Positions 34,109 to 43,554 are shown, numbered from the stretch's first letter. The stretch is DNA of 64,000 bases from Mycolicibacterium neoaurum (GCF_036946495.1 NZ_JAQIIX010000002.1:3782001-3846000), one strand, 5' to 3'. The notes: generated by a model not told the origin, from the sequence alone. Program-made: numbers and translations.

Positions 34109-34377
34109 TGACGGCGCTGAAGCTACTCACCAATCGAGCGGGCGCCAGTTGGCTCTTCCTGGTCGCTGCCACTGTGCTGTCCTGGGTAGTCGGTGCCGAG
34201 CACGGGACCGGATCAATGGTGGCGGTGCTGGTGCTCGGCATCGCCGCCATCAAGGTGCGCCTGATCGGGCTGGACTTCATGGAGTTGCGCCACGCGCCGA
34301 TCGCACTGCGAGCGGCATTCGAAACGTACTGCGTGGGGATGTGGGCGCTGTTGTCGGCGCTCTATCTCTGGCTCTAG
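34108..34377 (+). CDS. Cytochrome c oxidase subunit IV-like small membrane protein
   Basis: 89 aa with three hydrophobic helices (ASWLFLVAATVLSWVVG, MVAVLVLGIAAIKVRLIGLDFMELRHAP, YCVGMWALLSALYLWL), the pattern of the bacterial subunit IV family. Start overlaps the subunit III-like stop as TGATG. It ends convergent with, and overlapping by four bases, the IPP isomerase gene. Confidence 0.8.
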   Translation: MTALKLLTNRAGASWLFLVAATVLSWVVGAEHGTGSMVAVLVLGIAAIKVRLIGLDFMELRHAPIALRAAFETYCVGMWALLSALYLWL

Positions 34378-35402
34378 ACCCGGGTGATCCCGCCGGCGCG
34401 CAACGCGGCCAGATCGGGGGCGCCGCATCCGTGCAAGCACACGCGCAGTTCGGCGATGAAACGCCCCAGCCAGTCCTCGACCGCCGCGGCGGACTCGATC
34501 GCCGGCACCAACAACGGCTGCGCCACGGCGACGACGTCGGCGCCCAGCGCAATCGCCTTGGCCGCATCCATCCCGGTACGAATACCGCCGGAGGCGACCA
34601 ACGGCATCGACGGCAGCGTCGAGCGGACCTCCACCAGGGCCTGCGCGGTCGGAATGCCCCATTCGGCCACATCCGGATCGCTCACCGAGCCATAGCGCAC
34701 GAACTGTTCGACGCGCGCCCACGACGTGCCGCCGGCCCCGGCCACGTCGACGGCCGCGACCCCGATATCGGCCAGCCCGCGCGCGGCCACCCCACCGATC
34801 CCGTGGCCCACCTCCTTGACCAAGACCGGATAACCGATCGACGCGATCACCTGCTGCAGCCGGGTCAGCGACCCGGCGAAATCGGTGTCACCTTCGTACT
34901 GCATCGCCTCTTGGAGCGGATTGGTATGCACCGCGAGCGCATCGGCGCCCACCGATGAGAGCGCGTCGCGTAGCGACGGCACCACGTCAACACCCACCTG
35001 CGCCAGCCCGATGTTGCCGACGAGCAGCACGTCGGGGGCGATATCGCGCACATGAAAAGTGGTGACCGACTCGTCGCCGAGCATGATGCGCTGCGAGCCG
35101 AGCATCATGCCGACACCGAGTGATTGCGCGGCCGCGGCCAGATGGCGGTTGATGGTGCCCGACAATTCCGAGCCGCCCGTCATGGCGCCGATGAGCACCG
35201 GCGCAGTGAGCCGCTTACCGAGGAACTGCGTGCTCAGGTCGATGCGGGCCAGATCGGTCTGGGTGAGCGCGTTGTAGGGCAGCCGGTAGCACTCCAACCC
35301 CGTGCGCACCGTCTGGTACTGGACGGCCTCCGATAGGCATACGTCGATATGCCGACGCTTGCGCACCTGCATGCGGTCGTCGAAGCCGGGGCCGATGCTC
35401 AC
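34374..35402 (-). CDS. fni: Type 2 isopentenyl-diphosphate delta-isomerase
   Basis: 342-aa FMN-dependent enzyme interconverting isopentenyl and dimethylallyl diphosphate. Motifs: RKRRHIDVCL near the N-terminus, TAPVLIGAMTGGS, GVGMMLGSQR, NPLQEAMQYEGDTDF, LVKEVGHGI, GAGGTSWARVE, ASGGIRTGMDAAKA and the C-terminal GADVVAVAQPLL. This type is structurally unrelated to the Nudix type 1 enzyme known from M. tuberculosis, and it is not part of the conserved smc-ftsY seam. GTG start at 35402; an internal ATG (MQVRKRRH) is a weaker choice. Confidence 0.93.
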   Translation of the reverse strand: MSIGPGFDDRMQVRKRRHIDVCLSEAVQYQTVRTGLECYRLPYNALTQTDLARIDLSTQFLGKRLTAPVLIGAMTGGSELSGTINRHLAAAAQSLGVGMMLGSQRIMLGDESVTTFHVRDIAPDVLLVGNIGLAQVGVDVVPSLRDALSSVGADALAVHTNPLQEAMQYEGDTDFAGSLTRLQQVIASIGYPVLVKEVGHGIGGVAARGLADIGVAAVDVAGAGGTSWARVEQFVRYGSVSDPDVAEWGIPTAQALVEVRSTLPSMPLVASGGIRTGMDAAKAIALGADVVAVAQPLLVPAIESAAAVEDWLGRFIAELRVCLHGCGAPDLAALRAGGITRV

Positions 35403-35470
35403 CGGATCGACATTGCCACATTAATGCGGGTGTCGCGGAGTGCGCCATGAACCCGGCAGCCGGCCCCTGA

Positions 35471-35476
35471 GACAAT
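35471..35476 (+). promoter_or_regulatory. GACAAT -10 element, leaderless start of ftsY
   Basis: GACAAT ends six bases before the ftsY GTG, the spacing at which mycobacterial RNA polymerase would begin on the start codon itself. The shared gap with the divergent fni gene is only 80 bp. Confidence 0.4.
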
Positions 35477-35482
35477 GGCCTT

Positions 35483-36811
35483 GTGTCTGATGCCTTGTGG
35501 ATCGCGCTCGCGGTCATAGCCGTACTGGTCGTCGTCGCGCTGGTCGTCGGACTGGTGCGCTACCGGAAGCGTCGGATCAGTCTCTCCGCCCCGGAGACCA
35601 CCACCGAGATCGACAAGTCCGGCGGTTACAAGGCCTCGACCGGGATCACCTTCAGCTCGTCGACGGCCGCGCCGCCGGCCGAACGGATCGACACCACCGG
35701 TCTTCCGGGCGTCGGCGACGACGCGGCGGTGCCGCGGGATGCGCCCAAGCGCACGATTTCTGAGGTCACGCTGCCGGAACCGACCGTCGAGACCCCTGTC
35801 GAGCCCCCGGTCGAAGAGCCCGCACCGGTCGTAGAGCCCGAGCCCGAACCGATCGCTGAAACCGAACCGGCCCCGGTCATCGAACCGATCGCACCCAGCG
35901 AGGGCCGCCTGGAGCGGTTGCGTGGTCGCCTCGCCAAATCACAGAGCACGCTGGGCCGCGGCATGCTCGGTCTGCTCGGCGGCGGCGACCTCGACGAGGA
36001 CTCCTGGGAGGAGATCGAGGACACCCTGCTGATCGCCGACCTGGGTCCCGTCGTCACCCAGAATGTCATCACCGCACTGCGCGCGAAGATGGCCAGCTCG
36101 TCGGTGCGCACCGAGGCCGATGCCCGCGCCGTCCTCAAGGACGTCCTGGTCGCCGAACTGCGCCCGGACCTCGATCGCTCCATCCGCGCGCTTCCGCACG
36201 CCGACAAGCCCTCGGTTCTGCTCGTGGTGGGCGTCAACGGCACCGGCAAGACCACCACGGTCGGCAAGCTGGCCCGTGTCCTCGTCGCCGACGGCCGTCG
36301 GGTCGTCCTGGGCGCCGCCGACACCTTCCGCGCCGCCGCTGCCGACCAGCTGCAGAGTTGGGCCGCGCGCGTCGGGGCCGATGTCGTGCGCGGACCCGAG
36401 AACGCCGACCCTGCCTCGGTGGCCTTCGACGCCGTCGACAAGGGCATCGCGACCGGCGCCGATGTCGTCGTCGTCGACACCGCCGGCCGCTTGCACACCA
36501 AGACCGGTCTGATGGACGAGCTGGGCAAGGTCAAACGCGTGGTGGAGAAGCGTTCCAAGGTCGACGAAGTGCTGCTGGTCCTCGACGCCACGATCGGTCA
36601 GAACAGTCTGCCGCAGGCCAAGGTTTTCGCCGAGGTCGTCGACATCACCGGTGTGGTGCTGACCAAGCTGGACGGCACGGCCAAGGGCGGCATTGTCTTC
36701 CGCGTGCAGCAGGAACTCGGCGTCCCGGTCAAGCTGGTCGGTCTCGGTGAGGGGCCCGATGATCTGGCCCCCTTCGAGCCTTCGGCATTCGTCGACGCGC
36801 TCCTCGGATAG
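35483..36811 (+). CDS. ftsY: Signal recognition particle receptor FtsY
   Basis: 442-aa SRP GTPase receptor at the inner membrane. N-terminal hydrophobic segment (WIALAVIAVLVVVALVVGL) anchors it, followed by an acidic Pro/Glu/Val-rich linker (about 75-140), the N domain, and the G domain with GVNGTGKTT at 250-258, DTFRAAAADQL, VDTAGRLHTK and TKLDGTAKGG. Pairs with Ffh encoded at 43.6 kb for co-translational targeting. Equivalent of Rv2921c; normally the direct neighbour of smc. Confidence 0.96.
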   Translation: MSDALWIALAVIAVLVVVALVVGLVRYRKRRISLSAPETTTEIDKSGGYKASTGITFSSSTAAPPAERIDTTGLPGVGDDAAVPRDAPKRTISEVTLPEPTVETPVEPPVEEPAPVVEPEPEPIAETEPAPVIEPIAPSEGRLERLRGRLAKSQSTLGRGMLGLLGGGDLDEDSWEEIEDTLLIADLGPVVTQNVITALRAKMASSSVRTEADARAVLKDVLVAELRPDLDRSIRALPHADKPSVLLVVGVNGTGKTTTVGKLARVLVADGRRVVLGAADTFRAAAADQLQSWAARVGADVVRGPENADPASVAFDAVDKGIATGADVVVVDTAGRLHTKTGLMDELGKVKRVVEKRSKVDEVLLVLDATIGQNSLPQAKVFAEVVDITGVVLTKLDGTAKGGIVFRVQQELGVPVKLVGLGEGPDDLAPFEPSAFVDALLG

Positions 36812-36858
36812 CGCCTGCGCAACCCGGAAACACACGTGTAACAGACAACGGGAATCCG

Positions 36859-36896
36859 TTCACGCACGCGAAACATCGGTGAACCACCGATGAAAC
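36859..36896 (+). promoter_or_regulatory. GlnR operator upstream of amt-glnB-glnD
   Basis: Four pentamers with exact 6-bp spacers: TTCAC-N6-GAAAC-N6-GAACC-N6-GAAAC. This matches the GlnR a-b box layout (GTNAC-N6-GAAAC repeated) with the 11-bp period, the second and fourth half-sites being perfect. It lies 66 bp before the amt start. GlnR activates ammonium uptake genes under nitrogen limitation in mycobacteria. Confidence 0.8.
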
Positions 36897-36962
36897 GAGG
36901 GCGAAAGAGTCTCTTCGGGAGGCCGATTACAGCGGCGCATTTCCCAAGGAGGTTCATACAAA

Positions 36963-38333
36963 GTGGTTCCTGGCTTGCACGATGTGGCCCTGGCCATACC
37001 CGACGAAAATTTCCTGCCGTTCGGCCCCGGAGGCCTGGACTCCGGCAACACGGCATGGGTGCTCGCATCCGCCGCCCTGGTGCTGTTCATGACCCCGGGC
37101 CTGGCGTTCTTCTACGGCGGTCTGTCCCGGCAGAAGTCCGTGCTGAACATGATGATGATGTCTTTCGGTTCGCTCGGCTTGGTCAGCGTCATCTACGTGC
37201 TGTGGGGCTACTCGATGTCCTTCGCCTCCGCGCACACCGGCGAGACGCCCGGCCTGTTCTTCGATAACCCGTTCTCGCTCTTCGGGGTCAACCAGTTGAC
37301 CGAAGTGCGCGAGATCAACGGAGCCGAGTCCTACGTCCTGGGTGGCTTCGGCACCGTTCCGGCCATCGTCTGGGTCGCCTTCCAGCTGACCTTCGCCGTC
37401 ATCACCGTCGCCCTGATCAGCGGCGCGGTCGCCGAGCGCATGAAGTTCGGCACCTGGCTGGCCTTCGGCGGTCTGTGGGTCACCTTCGTGTATTTCCCGC
37501 TGTCGCACATGGTCTGGGGCGGCGGTCTGCTCTCCGGTAGCGATCAGGGCCTAGCGGCCAAGCTGTTCGGTGTCGACGAGGAAGGCGCGGCCAACGTCGC
37601 ACCGATCGACTTCGCCGGTGGCACCGTGGTGCACATCAACGCCGGTATGGCCGCGCTGGTGCTCGCCATCCTGCTCGGCAAGCGGACCGGCTTCGGCAAG
37701 ACCGCATTCCGTCCGCACAACATCCCGTTCGTGATGCTCGGCGCGGCCATCCTGTGGTTCGGCTGGTTCGGCTTCAACGTCGGATCCGAGGGTGGCGCCG
37801 ATATGGTTGCCGGCCTGGTGTGGGTCAACACCACCGCCGCCACCGCGGCCGCGATGCTCGGCTGGTTGCTCGTGGAGCGTCTGCGTGACGGGCACGCCAC
37901 CAGCGTCGGCGCCGCCTCCGGTGTGGTCGCCGGTCTGGTCGCCATCACCCCGGCCTGCGGCAATCTGACCCCGGTCTGGTCGTTGGTCGTCGGTGCGATC
38001 GCCGGCATCCTCTCGGCCTTGGCCATCGGCCTGAAGTACAAGTTCGGCTACGACGATTCGCTCGATGTCGTCGGCGTCCACCTGATCGCCGGCCTCTGGG
38101 GCACCGTGTCGTTGGGCTTTTTCGCCACCGAAACCGGGCTGTTCGTCGGCGGTGACTACAAGCAGTTGGTCGTCCAGGTCGTGATCGCAGGCGTGGCACT
38201 GCTGTTCACCGCGGTGCTGACGACGATCATCGCCTTCGTGGTCAAGCCACTAGGCTGGCGAGTCAGTCAAGAGGAAGAAGCCACCGGCATCGACGAGACC
38301 GAGCACGCAGAAACCGCTTATGAACTCGCGTGA
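36963..38333 (+). CDS. amt: Ammonium transporter
   Basis: 456-aa Amt/Rh channel with eleven expected helices. Family hallmarks: NTAWVLASAALVLFMTPGLAFFYGG, the DFAGGTVVHINAG conserved block, the twin pore histidines (VVHINAG and DVVGVHLIAG), and the hydrophilic C-terminus that contacts PII. GTG start with AAGGAGG ten bases upstream. First gene of the nitrogen operon amt-glnB-glnD behind the GlnR operator. Equivalent of Rv2920c. Confidence 0.96.
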   Translation: MVPGLHDVALAIPDENFLPFGPGGLDSGNTAWVLASAALVLFMTPGLAFFYGGLSRQKSVLNMMMMSFGSLGLVSVIYVLWGYSMSFASAHTGETPGLFFDNPFSLFGVNQLTEVREINGAESYVLGGFGTVPAIVWVAFQLTFAVITVALISGAVAERMKFGTWLAFGGLWVTFVYFPLSHMVWGGGLLSGSDQGLAAKLFGVDEEGAANVAPIDFAGGTVVHINAGMAALVLAILLGKRTGFGKTAFRPHNIPFVMLGAAILWFGWFGFNVGSEGGADMVAGLVWVNTTAATAAAMLGWLLVERLRDGHATSVGAASGVVAGLVAITPACGNLTPVWSLVVGAIAGILSALAIGLKYKFGYDDSLDVVGVHLIAGLWGTVSLGFFATETGLFVGGDYKQLVVQVVIAGVALLFTAVLTTIIAFVVKPLGWRVSQEEEATGIDETEHAETAYELA

Positions 38334-38372
38334 TCGCGAACAAATGACTCCAGTCCTGGAAGGATCGACCAT

Positions 38373-38711
38373 ATGAAACTGATCACCGCGATCGTCAAGC
38401 CATTCACTCTCGAAGACGTCAAGACCGGCCTGGAGCAGACGGGCATCCTCGGTATGACCGTCAGCGAGGTGCAGGGTTACGGCCGCCAGAAGGGCCACAC
38501 CGAGGTCTACCGCGGCGCCGAGTACTCGGTGGACTTCGTGCCCAAGGTGCGCGTCGAGGTCGTCGTCGACGACTCGGCCGTGGACAAGGTCGTCGATGTC
38601 ATCGTCCAGGCCGCCCGCACCGGAAAGATCGGTGACGGCAAGGTGTGGGTGAGCCCGGTGGACACCGTCGTGCGGGTACGCACCGGTGAGCGCGGAGTCG
38701 ACGCCCTCTGA
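38373..38711 (+). CDS. glnB: Nitrogen regulatory protein PII
   Basis: 112-aa PII signal protein that senses 2-oxoglutarate and ATP/ADP and gates Amt. The T-loop Tyr51 (in YRGAEYSVDF) is present, the site modified by GlnD (adenylylated in actinobacteria). C-terminal GDGKVWVSPVDTVVRVRTGE closes the nucleotide site. Located between amt and glnD, 39 nt after amt, with GGAAGGA as ribosome-binding site. Confidence 0.97.
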   Translation: MKLITAIVKPFTLEDVKTGLEQTGILGMTVSEVQGYGRQKGHTEVYRGAEYSVDFVPKVRVEVVVDDSAVDKVVDVIVQAARTGKIGDGKVWVSPVDTVVRVRTGERGVDAL

Positions 38712-38785
38712 TCATGCGGTGATGGAGGTCGTTTCCCGGCCATGTACGCAAGACCGTTTCAACGTAGGGCCGGGGGAGGACCGAA

Positions 38786-41266
38786 ATGACTGATCAGACA
38801 CCAGGTCCCGCCGCTGGGGCAGCCCGATGGGAAGCCCCGGCGGCGGGATCGCCGCGTCCGGCCACCGATCTGGCCAAGGCCACGGCGCAGCTGCTCAACA
38901 CCGGCGGTAAGCAGTTGGATTCGGCGGGGCTGCGCGATGCGCTGCTGGACCTACACGAGTTCTGGTTGTCCACCAAGGCAACCGAAATCGGCATTACGGC
39001 CACCAGCGGTTTCGCGATCGTCGCCACCGGGGGATTGGGCCGTGGCGAACTATTGCCCTACTCGGACCTCGACCTGACGCTGCTACACGACAACATGCCC
39101 GCCGATGTGGTCAGCAAGGTCGCCGAACTGCTGTGGTACCCGTTGTGGGACGCCAACATTCGCATCGACCACAGCGTCCGGACCGTTCCCGAGGCACTCA
39201 AGGTCGCCGGCGAGGACATCGCGGTCGGTATGGCGATGCTCGACGCCCGCCACATCGCCGGTGACGCAGAGCTTTCCGCGCTGCTCACCGGCGGCGCGCG
39301 CCGCCAGTGGCGGATCGGCATCGCCGGTCGTTTCGAAGAACTCGTCGAACACACCAAGGCGCGGTGGGAACGCAGCGGCGAGATCGCACACCGCGCCGAA
39401 CCCGACCTGAAGAACGGTCGCGGCGGCATCCGCGACGTCCAGCTGCTCAATGCTCTTGCCATCGCCCAGCTGGCCGACGTATACCCGAGTCGCCTTCTCG
39501 CCTCACCCACCGGGACGCTCGGCGGGGCGCACCTTTCGCTGCTCAACGTCCGCACCGAGTTGCATCGCGTGTCCGGGCGCGGACGCGAGCAGGTGTTGGC
39601 CCAGTATGCCGACGAGATCGGCGCGGCCCTGCGGATCGGAGACCGATTCGACCTGGCGCGCGCGATCTCCGATGCCGCCCGCACCATCAGCTACTACGTC
39701 GACGCCGGCATCCGGACCGCGGGAAACGCCCTGCCGCGCCGCGGTTTCGCCGCACTGCGGCGCCCGACGCGGCGTCCCCTCGACGAGGGGGTCATCGAGT
39801 TCGCCGGTGAGGTCATCCTGGCCCGTGACGCCCGGCCCGAGCGCGATCCCGGCCTGATCCTGCGGGTCGCCGCCGCGTCGGCCATCACCGGGCTGCCCAT
39901 CGCGGCACCCACGCTGAGCCGATTGGCCGGTGCGGCACCCGAATTGCGTACGCCATGGCCGCGGGAGGCACTCAAAGACCTGCTGGTACTGCTCTCGGCG
40001 GGCCCGACCGCGGTGTCCACCGTCGAGGCCCTCGACCGCACCGGGCTGTGGGGTCGGCTCTTCCCCGAGTGGGGAGCCGTTCGTGACCTGCCTCCGCGCG
40101 ATGTCGTGCACATCTGGACCGTCGACCGTCATTTGGTCGAAACTGTCTCCCGCGCAGCGGCATTGACCACCCGTGTGTCGAGGCCGGATCTGTTGGTGCT
40201 CGGTGCGCTGGTGCACGATATCGGTAAGGGCCGTGGCGGCGACCACAGCATCATCGGTGCCGAGCTGGCCACCCAGATCGGCACCAGGCTCGGTTTGTGG
40301 CCCTCCGACGTCGAGGTGCTCTCGAAGATGGTGCGCTACCACCTGCTACTGCCCGACACCGCGACCCGCCGAGACCTGCAGGACCCCAACACCATCGCCT
40401 CGGTGGCCGAGGCGCTCGGCGGTGACTCACAATTACTGGAGCTGCTGCACGCGTTGGCCGAGGCCGATTCGCTGGCGACCGGCCCCGGGGTGTGGGGCGA
40501 CTGGAAGTCCTCGCTCATCGGCGATCTCGTGCGGCGGTGCCGACTCGTCATGGCAGGCGAACCGCTACCCACCCCCGATCCGGTGGACCCCCGCTATCTG
40601 GAGCTGGCAGCCGACGCGAAGGTGCACGTGGAGATGGTCCCCGGCGAAGGACCGCACATCCATAACGTCACGATGATCGCCCCGGACCGGCGGGGTCTGC
40701 TGTCCAAGGCCGCCGGTGTGCTGGCGCTCAATGCCCTGCGGGTGCACTCGGCGTCGGTGAACAGCCACGAGGGCGTGGCCATCAACACCTTCGCGGTGTC
40801 ACCGCATTTCGGTACGCCGCCGGCCGCCGAGCTGCTGCGCCAACAGTTCATCCTCGCACTCGAGGGCGGTCTGGACGTCGCCGATATGCTGGCCCGCCGA
40901 GACCTGGAGGCCGCCGCTGGGCCGGCTCGGGTCGGTGAGACTCCGGCCTCGGTGCCGGCCATCAGTGCCACGGCGCCGCCACGCATCCTGTGGTTCACCG
41001 GGGACGCTCCCGGTGAGCTGGTGCTCCAGGTACGTGCCGGTGACCGACCCGGCCTGCTGTCACGGCTCACCGCGGTCATCGAGCGCAGGGGTCTGGACAT
41101 CGCCTGGGCGAAGGTGACGACCTTGGGTTCGGTGGTCATCGACGTGTTCAACATCGTGGTACCTGCGCTCGGCGAGACGAAGCTCGACGAGGTGCGCGCC
41201 GAGATGGAACGCGAGCTCTACGCGATGCTGCCCACTCCGCCGCGCAAGGTGTCCGAAGCCAGTTAG
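38786..41266 (+). CDS. glnD: PII nucleotidyltransferase/removing enzyme GlnD
   Basis: 826 aa. N-terminal nucleotidyltransferase with GGLGRGELLPYSDLDL (G82-G83, D94, D96), central HD hydrolase with VHDIGKG (H477-D478), and two C-terminal ACT domains (HNVTMIAPDRRGLLSKAAGV and LVLQVRAGDRPGLLSRLTAV) that sense glutamine. In actinobacteria it adenylylates PII. GGGGAGGA precedes the ATG. Its 3' end overlaps the convergent oxidoreductase gene by four bases. Equivalent of Rv2918c. Confidence 0.95.
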   Translation: MTDQTPGPAAGAARWEAPAAGSPRPATDLAKATAQLLNTGGKQLDSAGLRDALLDLHEFWLSTKATEIGITATSGFAIVATGGLGRGELLPYSDLDLTLLHDNMPADVVSKVAELLWYPLWDANIRIDHSVRTVPEALKVAGEDIAVGMAMLDARHIAGDAELSALLTGGARRQWRIGIAGRFEELVEHTKARWERSGEIAHRAEPDLKNGRGGIRDVQLLNALAIAQLADVYPSRLLASPTGTLGGAHLSLLNVRTELHRVSGRGREQVLAQYADEIGAALRIGDRFDLARAISDAARTISYYVDAGIRTAGNALPRRGFAALRRPTRRPLDEGVIEFAGEVILARDARPERDPGLILRVAAASAITGLPIAAPTLSRLAGAAPELRTPWPREALKDLLVLLSAGPTAVSTVEALDRTGLWGRLFPEWGAVRDLPPRDVVHIWTVDRHLVETVSRAAALTTRVSRPDLLVLGALVHDIGKGRGGDHSIIGAELATQIGTRLGLWPSDVEVLSKMVRYHLLLPDTATRRDLQDPNTIASVAEALGGDSQLLELLHALAEADSLATGPGVWGDWKSSLIGDLVRRCRLVMAGEPLPTPDPVDPRYLELAADAKVHVEMVPGEGPHIHNVTMIAPDRRGLLSKAAGVLALNALRVHSASVNSHEGVAINTFAVSPHFGTPPAAELLRQQFILALEGGLDVADMLARRDLEAAAGPARVGETPASVPAISATAPPRILWFTGDAPGELVLQVRAGDRPGLLSRLTAVIERRGLDIAWAKVTTLGSVVIDVFNIVVPALGETKLDEVRAEMERELYAMLPTPPRKVSEAS

Positions 41267-43446
41267 CCTGCCGGCGATACGGTCACCCAGGTGTTGTTCA
41301 CCGCCGCCGTTCCCGTATAGGTGTCCACCCGTGTGGGGTCGTGGAGCTCGTTGACATTGGCCCCCGGCAACGTGTTGGCGTGCTGCCAGCCCGTGTTGCG
41401 GTGCCCCCAGCCGTGCGGCACGGCGACGGTGCCCGGCCGCATCTCATCGCTGATATCGACCGGGATCTCGATGCTGCCGACATCGGAGGCGATGCGCACC
41501 AGCGCACCCTGAACCAGCCCACGCGCGCCGGCGTCCTCGGGATGCATGAGCACCGTGCACCTGTTGTTCCCGCCGGTCATGGTCGGCGCGTTGTGCAGCC
41601 AGGAGTTGTTGCTGCGCAGGTTGCGTCGGCCGATCAGCTGCAACCGGCCCGTGCCGGAATCGTCGGCCGCAGCGGCCAGTCGCGCCGCCGCGTCGGCGAT
41701 GAACGCCGCCGGGGCCAGCTGGACCAGACCGTCGGCGGTGGCGATGACCTCCCGCAGCCGCGGCTGCAACGGCCCCAGGTCGATACCGCCCGGGCTGTCA
41801 CGCAACGCGCGCAGGGTGATGCCCTTGCGGCCGCGGCGCAGTCTGCCGTACGGGCCGGTCGCCAGCACCAGGGCCGCGGTGCGCATCGGGTCGATCGCCT
41901 TCATCAGCAGGGTGCGCACTGTGCGGGGCATCCGCCGTAGCGGGGCCGGTGCGAGCTCGAGGGCGAGTCGGGTGAGGATCTCCCAATCCTCCAGTGCCCC
42001 GGCCGCCGGCTCGAAGGAGCGATGCTGATACCGGACGTTGTTGCGCACGCTGTAGACGGTGGTGAGCAGGTTGACATCCTCGCGCTCCAACGGCGAGACG
42101 GGCGGCAGGATGAAATCGGCGTGCCGGCTGGTCTCGGTGACGTACATGTCCACGGCCACATAGAAATCCAGCTGAGCCATCGCCGCGTCGAGGCGTCCCT
42201 TCTGCGGGATAGAGGACACCGGGTTACCTGCATAGGTGACCATCGCCCGGATGCGGCCGGGACCGTCGGAGAGCATCTCGTCGGCCATCACGACGGCCGG
42301 CAGTTCGGATCGGAACGAACGGTGCCGTCCCGAGCGGTCGGTGTAGGTGCCATGTTTGATCGGAAGACGTTTGGCCAGACCCGGAACGTCGATGATCGGG
42401 GTCGCGAACATGGTGCCGCCGGGGCGGTCCAGGTTCCCGGTCACCGTGTTGATCACCATCACCAGCCAACTGACCAACGTGCCGGTTTCCTGGTGACAGA
42501 TACCGATTCGCGCGTAGATGGCCGCCGATTCGGCCGCGGCGTGATCGCGGGCAAGGGCCCGGATCTGCTCTGCCAGGACACCCGCGCGCGGCGCCATGGC
42601 CTCCGGGGTGGCCTCCTGGACCAACGAGGTCAGCTCAGTCCAGCCGGTGGCGATCCGGGCCAGGGCCGCTGTGTCGCAATGGTTTTCGGTGACAAGCACA
42701 TGCAGCATGCCCAACAGCAGGAAGAGATCGCCACCCGGGCGTACCGACACGTGCTGATCGGCCAGGCGGGCGGTCTCGGTGCGTCGTGGATCGATGACGA
42801 CCACCGTGCCGCCGCGCTCCCGTATGGCCTTGATGCGTCGTTTGGCCCCGGGCATGATCGACAACGATCCGTTGGACACCGCGGGGTTGGCGCCGATGAC
42901 GACGAGTCGGTGACAACGGTCGATATCGGTCACCGGCATGAGGAAGTTCGAACCGAAGACCTGCCAGGCGGCGTACTCGTGGGGCATCTGGTCGATCGAG
43001 GACGCGGTGAAGAAGTTCGGCGTGCGCAGGGCCATCCGCAGCAATAGTCCGTAGCCGGCGCCGGAGCTGTGCGCGGCCGGATTGCCCAGGTACATGCCCA
43101 GCGCGTGGGAGCCATGCCGGTCGCGGACCGCGCGGAGCCGACGGCCGATCTCGCGGAAGGCCTCGTCCCAGCCGACCGGTTCGAACCGGTCGCCGACGCG
43201 GCGCATCGGGGTTCCCAACCGGTCGGGATCATCGTGCAGTGCGCCCATCGCGGTCGCCTTCGGGCAGATGTAGCCCTTGGAGAAGACGTCCGCGGGGTTG
43301 CCGGCGATGCGGCTGACGCGACCGTCGGTGATGGTGACGTGGATGCCGCAGTGCGCCTCGCACAGGGTGCACTGGCTGATATGGGTGGTGCTGTCCGGCT
43401 CGGCCGGCGCGGCGCGCTGGGGGAGGGGGAGGTCAACGGTTGTCAT
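41263..43446 (-). CDS. Molybdopterin (bis-MGD) oxidoreductase, formate dehydrogenase/BisC-like
   Basis: 727-aa cytosolic molybdoenzyme. N-terminal Fe4S4 motif C26-x2-C29-x3-C33 ... C61 (GYICPKA), molybdopterin domains (YLGNPAAHSSGAGYGLLLR, ANPAVSNGSL, VVIDPRRTETARLADQHV, TYAGNPVSSIPQKGR) and the C-terminal MPT-binding domain (RRNLRSNNSWLHNAPTM ... HPEDAGARGL). There is no Tat signal and no small subunit nearby, so it acts alone or with a soluble partner. Substrate cannot be assigned; formate, a sulfoxide or an unknown compound are options. It replaces the Rv2917 position between glnD and ffh. Confidence 0.87.
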   Translation of the reverse strand: MTTVDLPLPQRAAPAEPDSTTHISQCTLCEAHCGIHVTITDGRVSRIAGNPADVFSKGYICPKATAMGALHDDPDRLGTPMRRVGDRFEPVGWDEAFREIGRRLRAVRDRHGSHALGMYLGNPAAHSSGAGYGLLLRMALRTPNFFTASSIDQMPHEYAAWQVFGSNFLMPVTDIDRCHRLVVIGANPAVSNGSLSIMPGAKRRIKAIRERGGTVVVIDPRRTETARLADQHVSVRPGGDLFLLLGMLHVLVTENHCDTAALARIATGWTELTSLVQEATPEAMAPRAGVLAEQIRALARDHAAAESAAIYARIGICHQETGTLVSWLVMVINTVTGNLDRPGGTMFATPIIDVPGLAKRLPIKHGTYTDRSGRHRSFRSELPAVVMADEMLSDGPGRIRAMVTYAGNPVSSIPQKGRLDAAMAQLDFYVAVDMYVTETSRHADFILPPVSPLEREDVNLLTTVYSVRNNVRYQHRSFEPAAGALEDWEILTRLALELAPAPLRRMPRTVRTLLMKAIDPMRTAALVLATGPYGRLRRGRKGITLRALRDSPGGIDLGPLQPRLREVIATADGLVQLAPAAFIADAAARLAAAADDSGTGRLQLIGRRNLRSNNSWLHNAPTMTGGNNRCTVLMHPEDAGARGLVQGALVRIASDVGSIEIPVDISDEMRPGTVAVPHGWGHRNTGWQHANTLPGANVNELHDPTRVDTYTGTAAVNNTWVTVSPAG

Positions 43447-43542
43447 GGGGCCTCCGGCCGTTTCTGTCAGCGGGCGTTGTCAGATTAACGCCCGCTGTCG
43501 CCCGAGGCCAGAGTGCGCCGTGAGGTCATCATGGCTGACCGT

Positions 43543-43548
43543 TAGGCT
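43543..43548 (+). promoter_or_regulatory. TAGGCT -10 element, leaderless start of ffh
   Basis: TAGGCT fits TANNNT and ends six bases before the ffh GTG, placing +1 on the start codon. Confidence 0.45.
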
Positions 43549-43554
43549 TACCAG

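Noticed and set aside
22575..35402. Prophage, integrative element or insertion sequence
   Set aside because: No integrase, transposase, tRNA target, terminal repeat or att-like duplication was seen.
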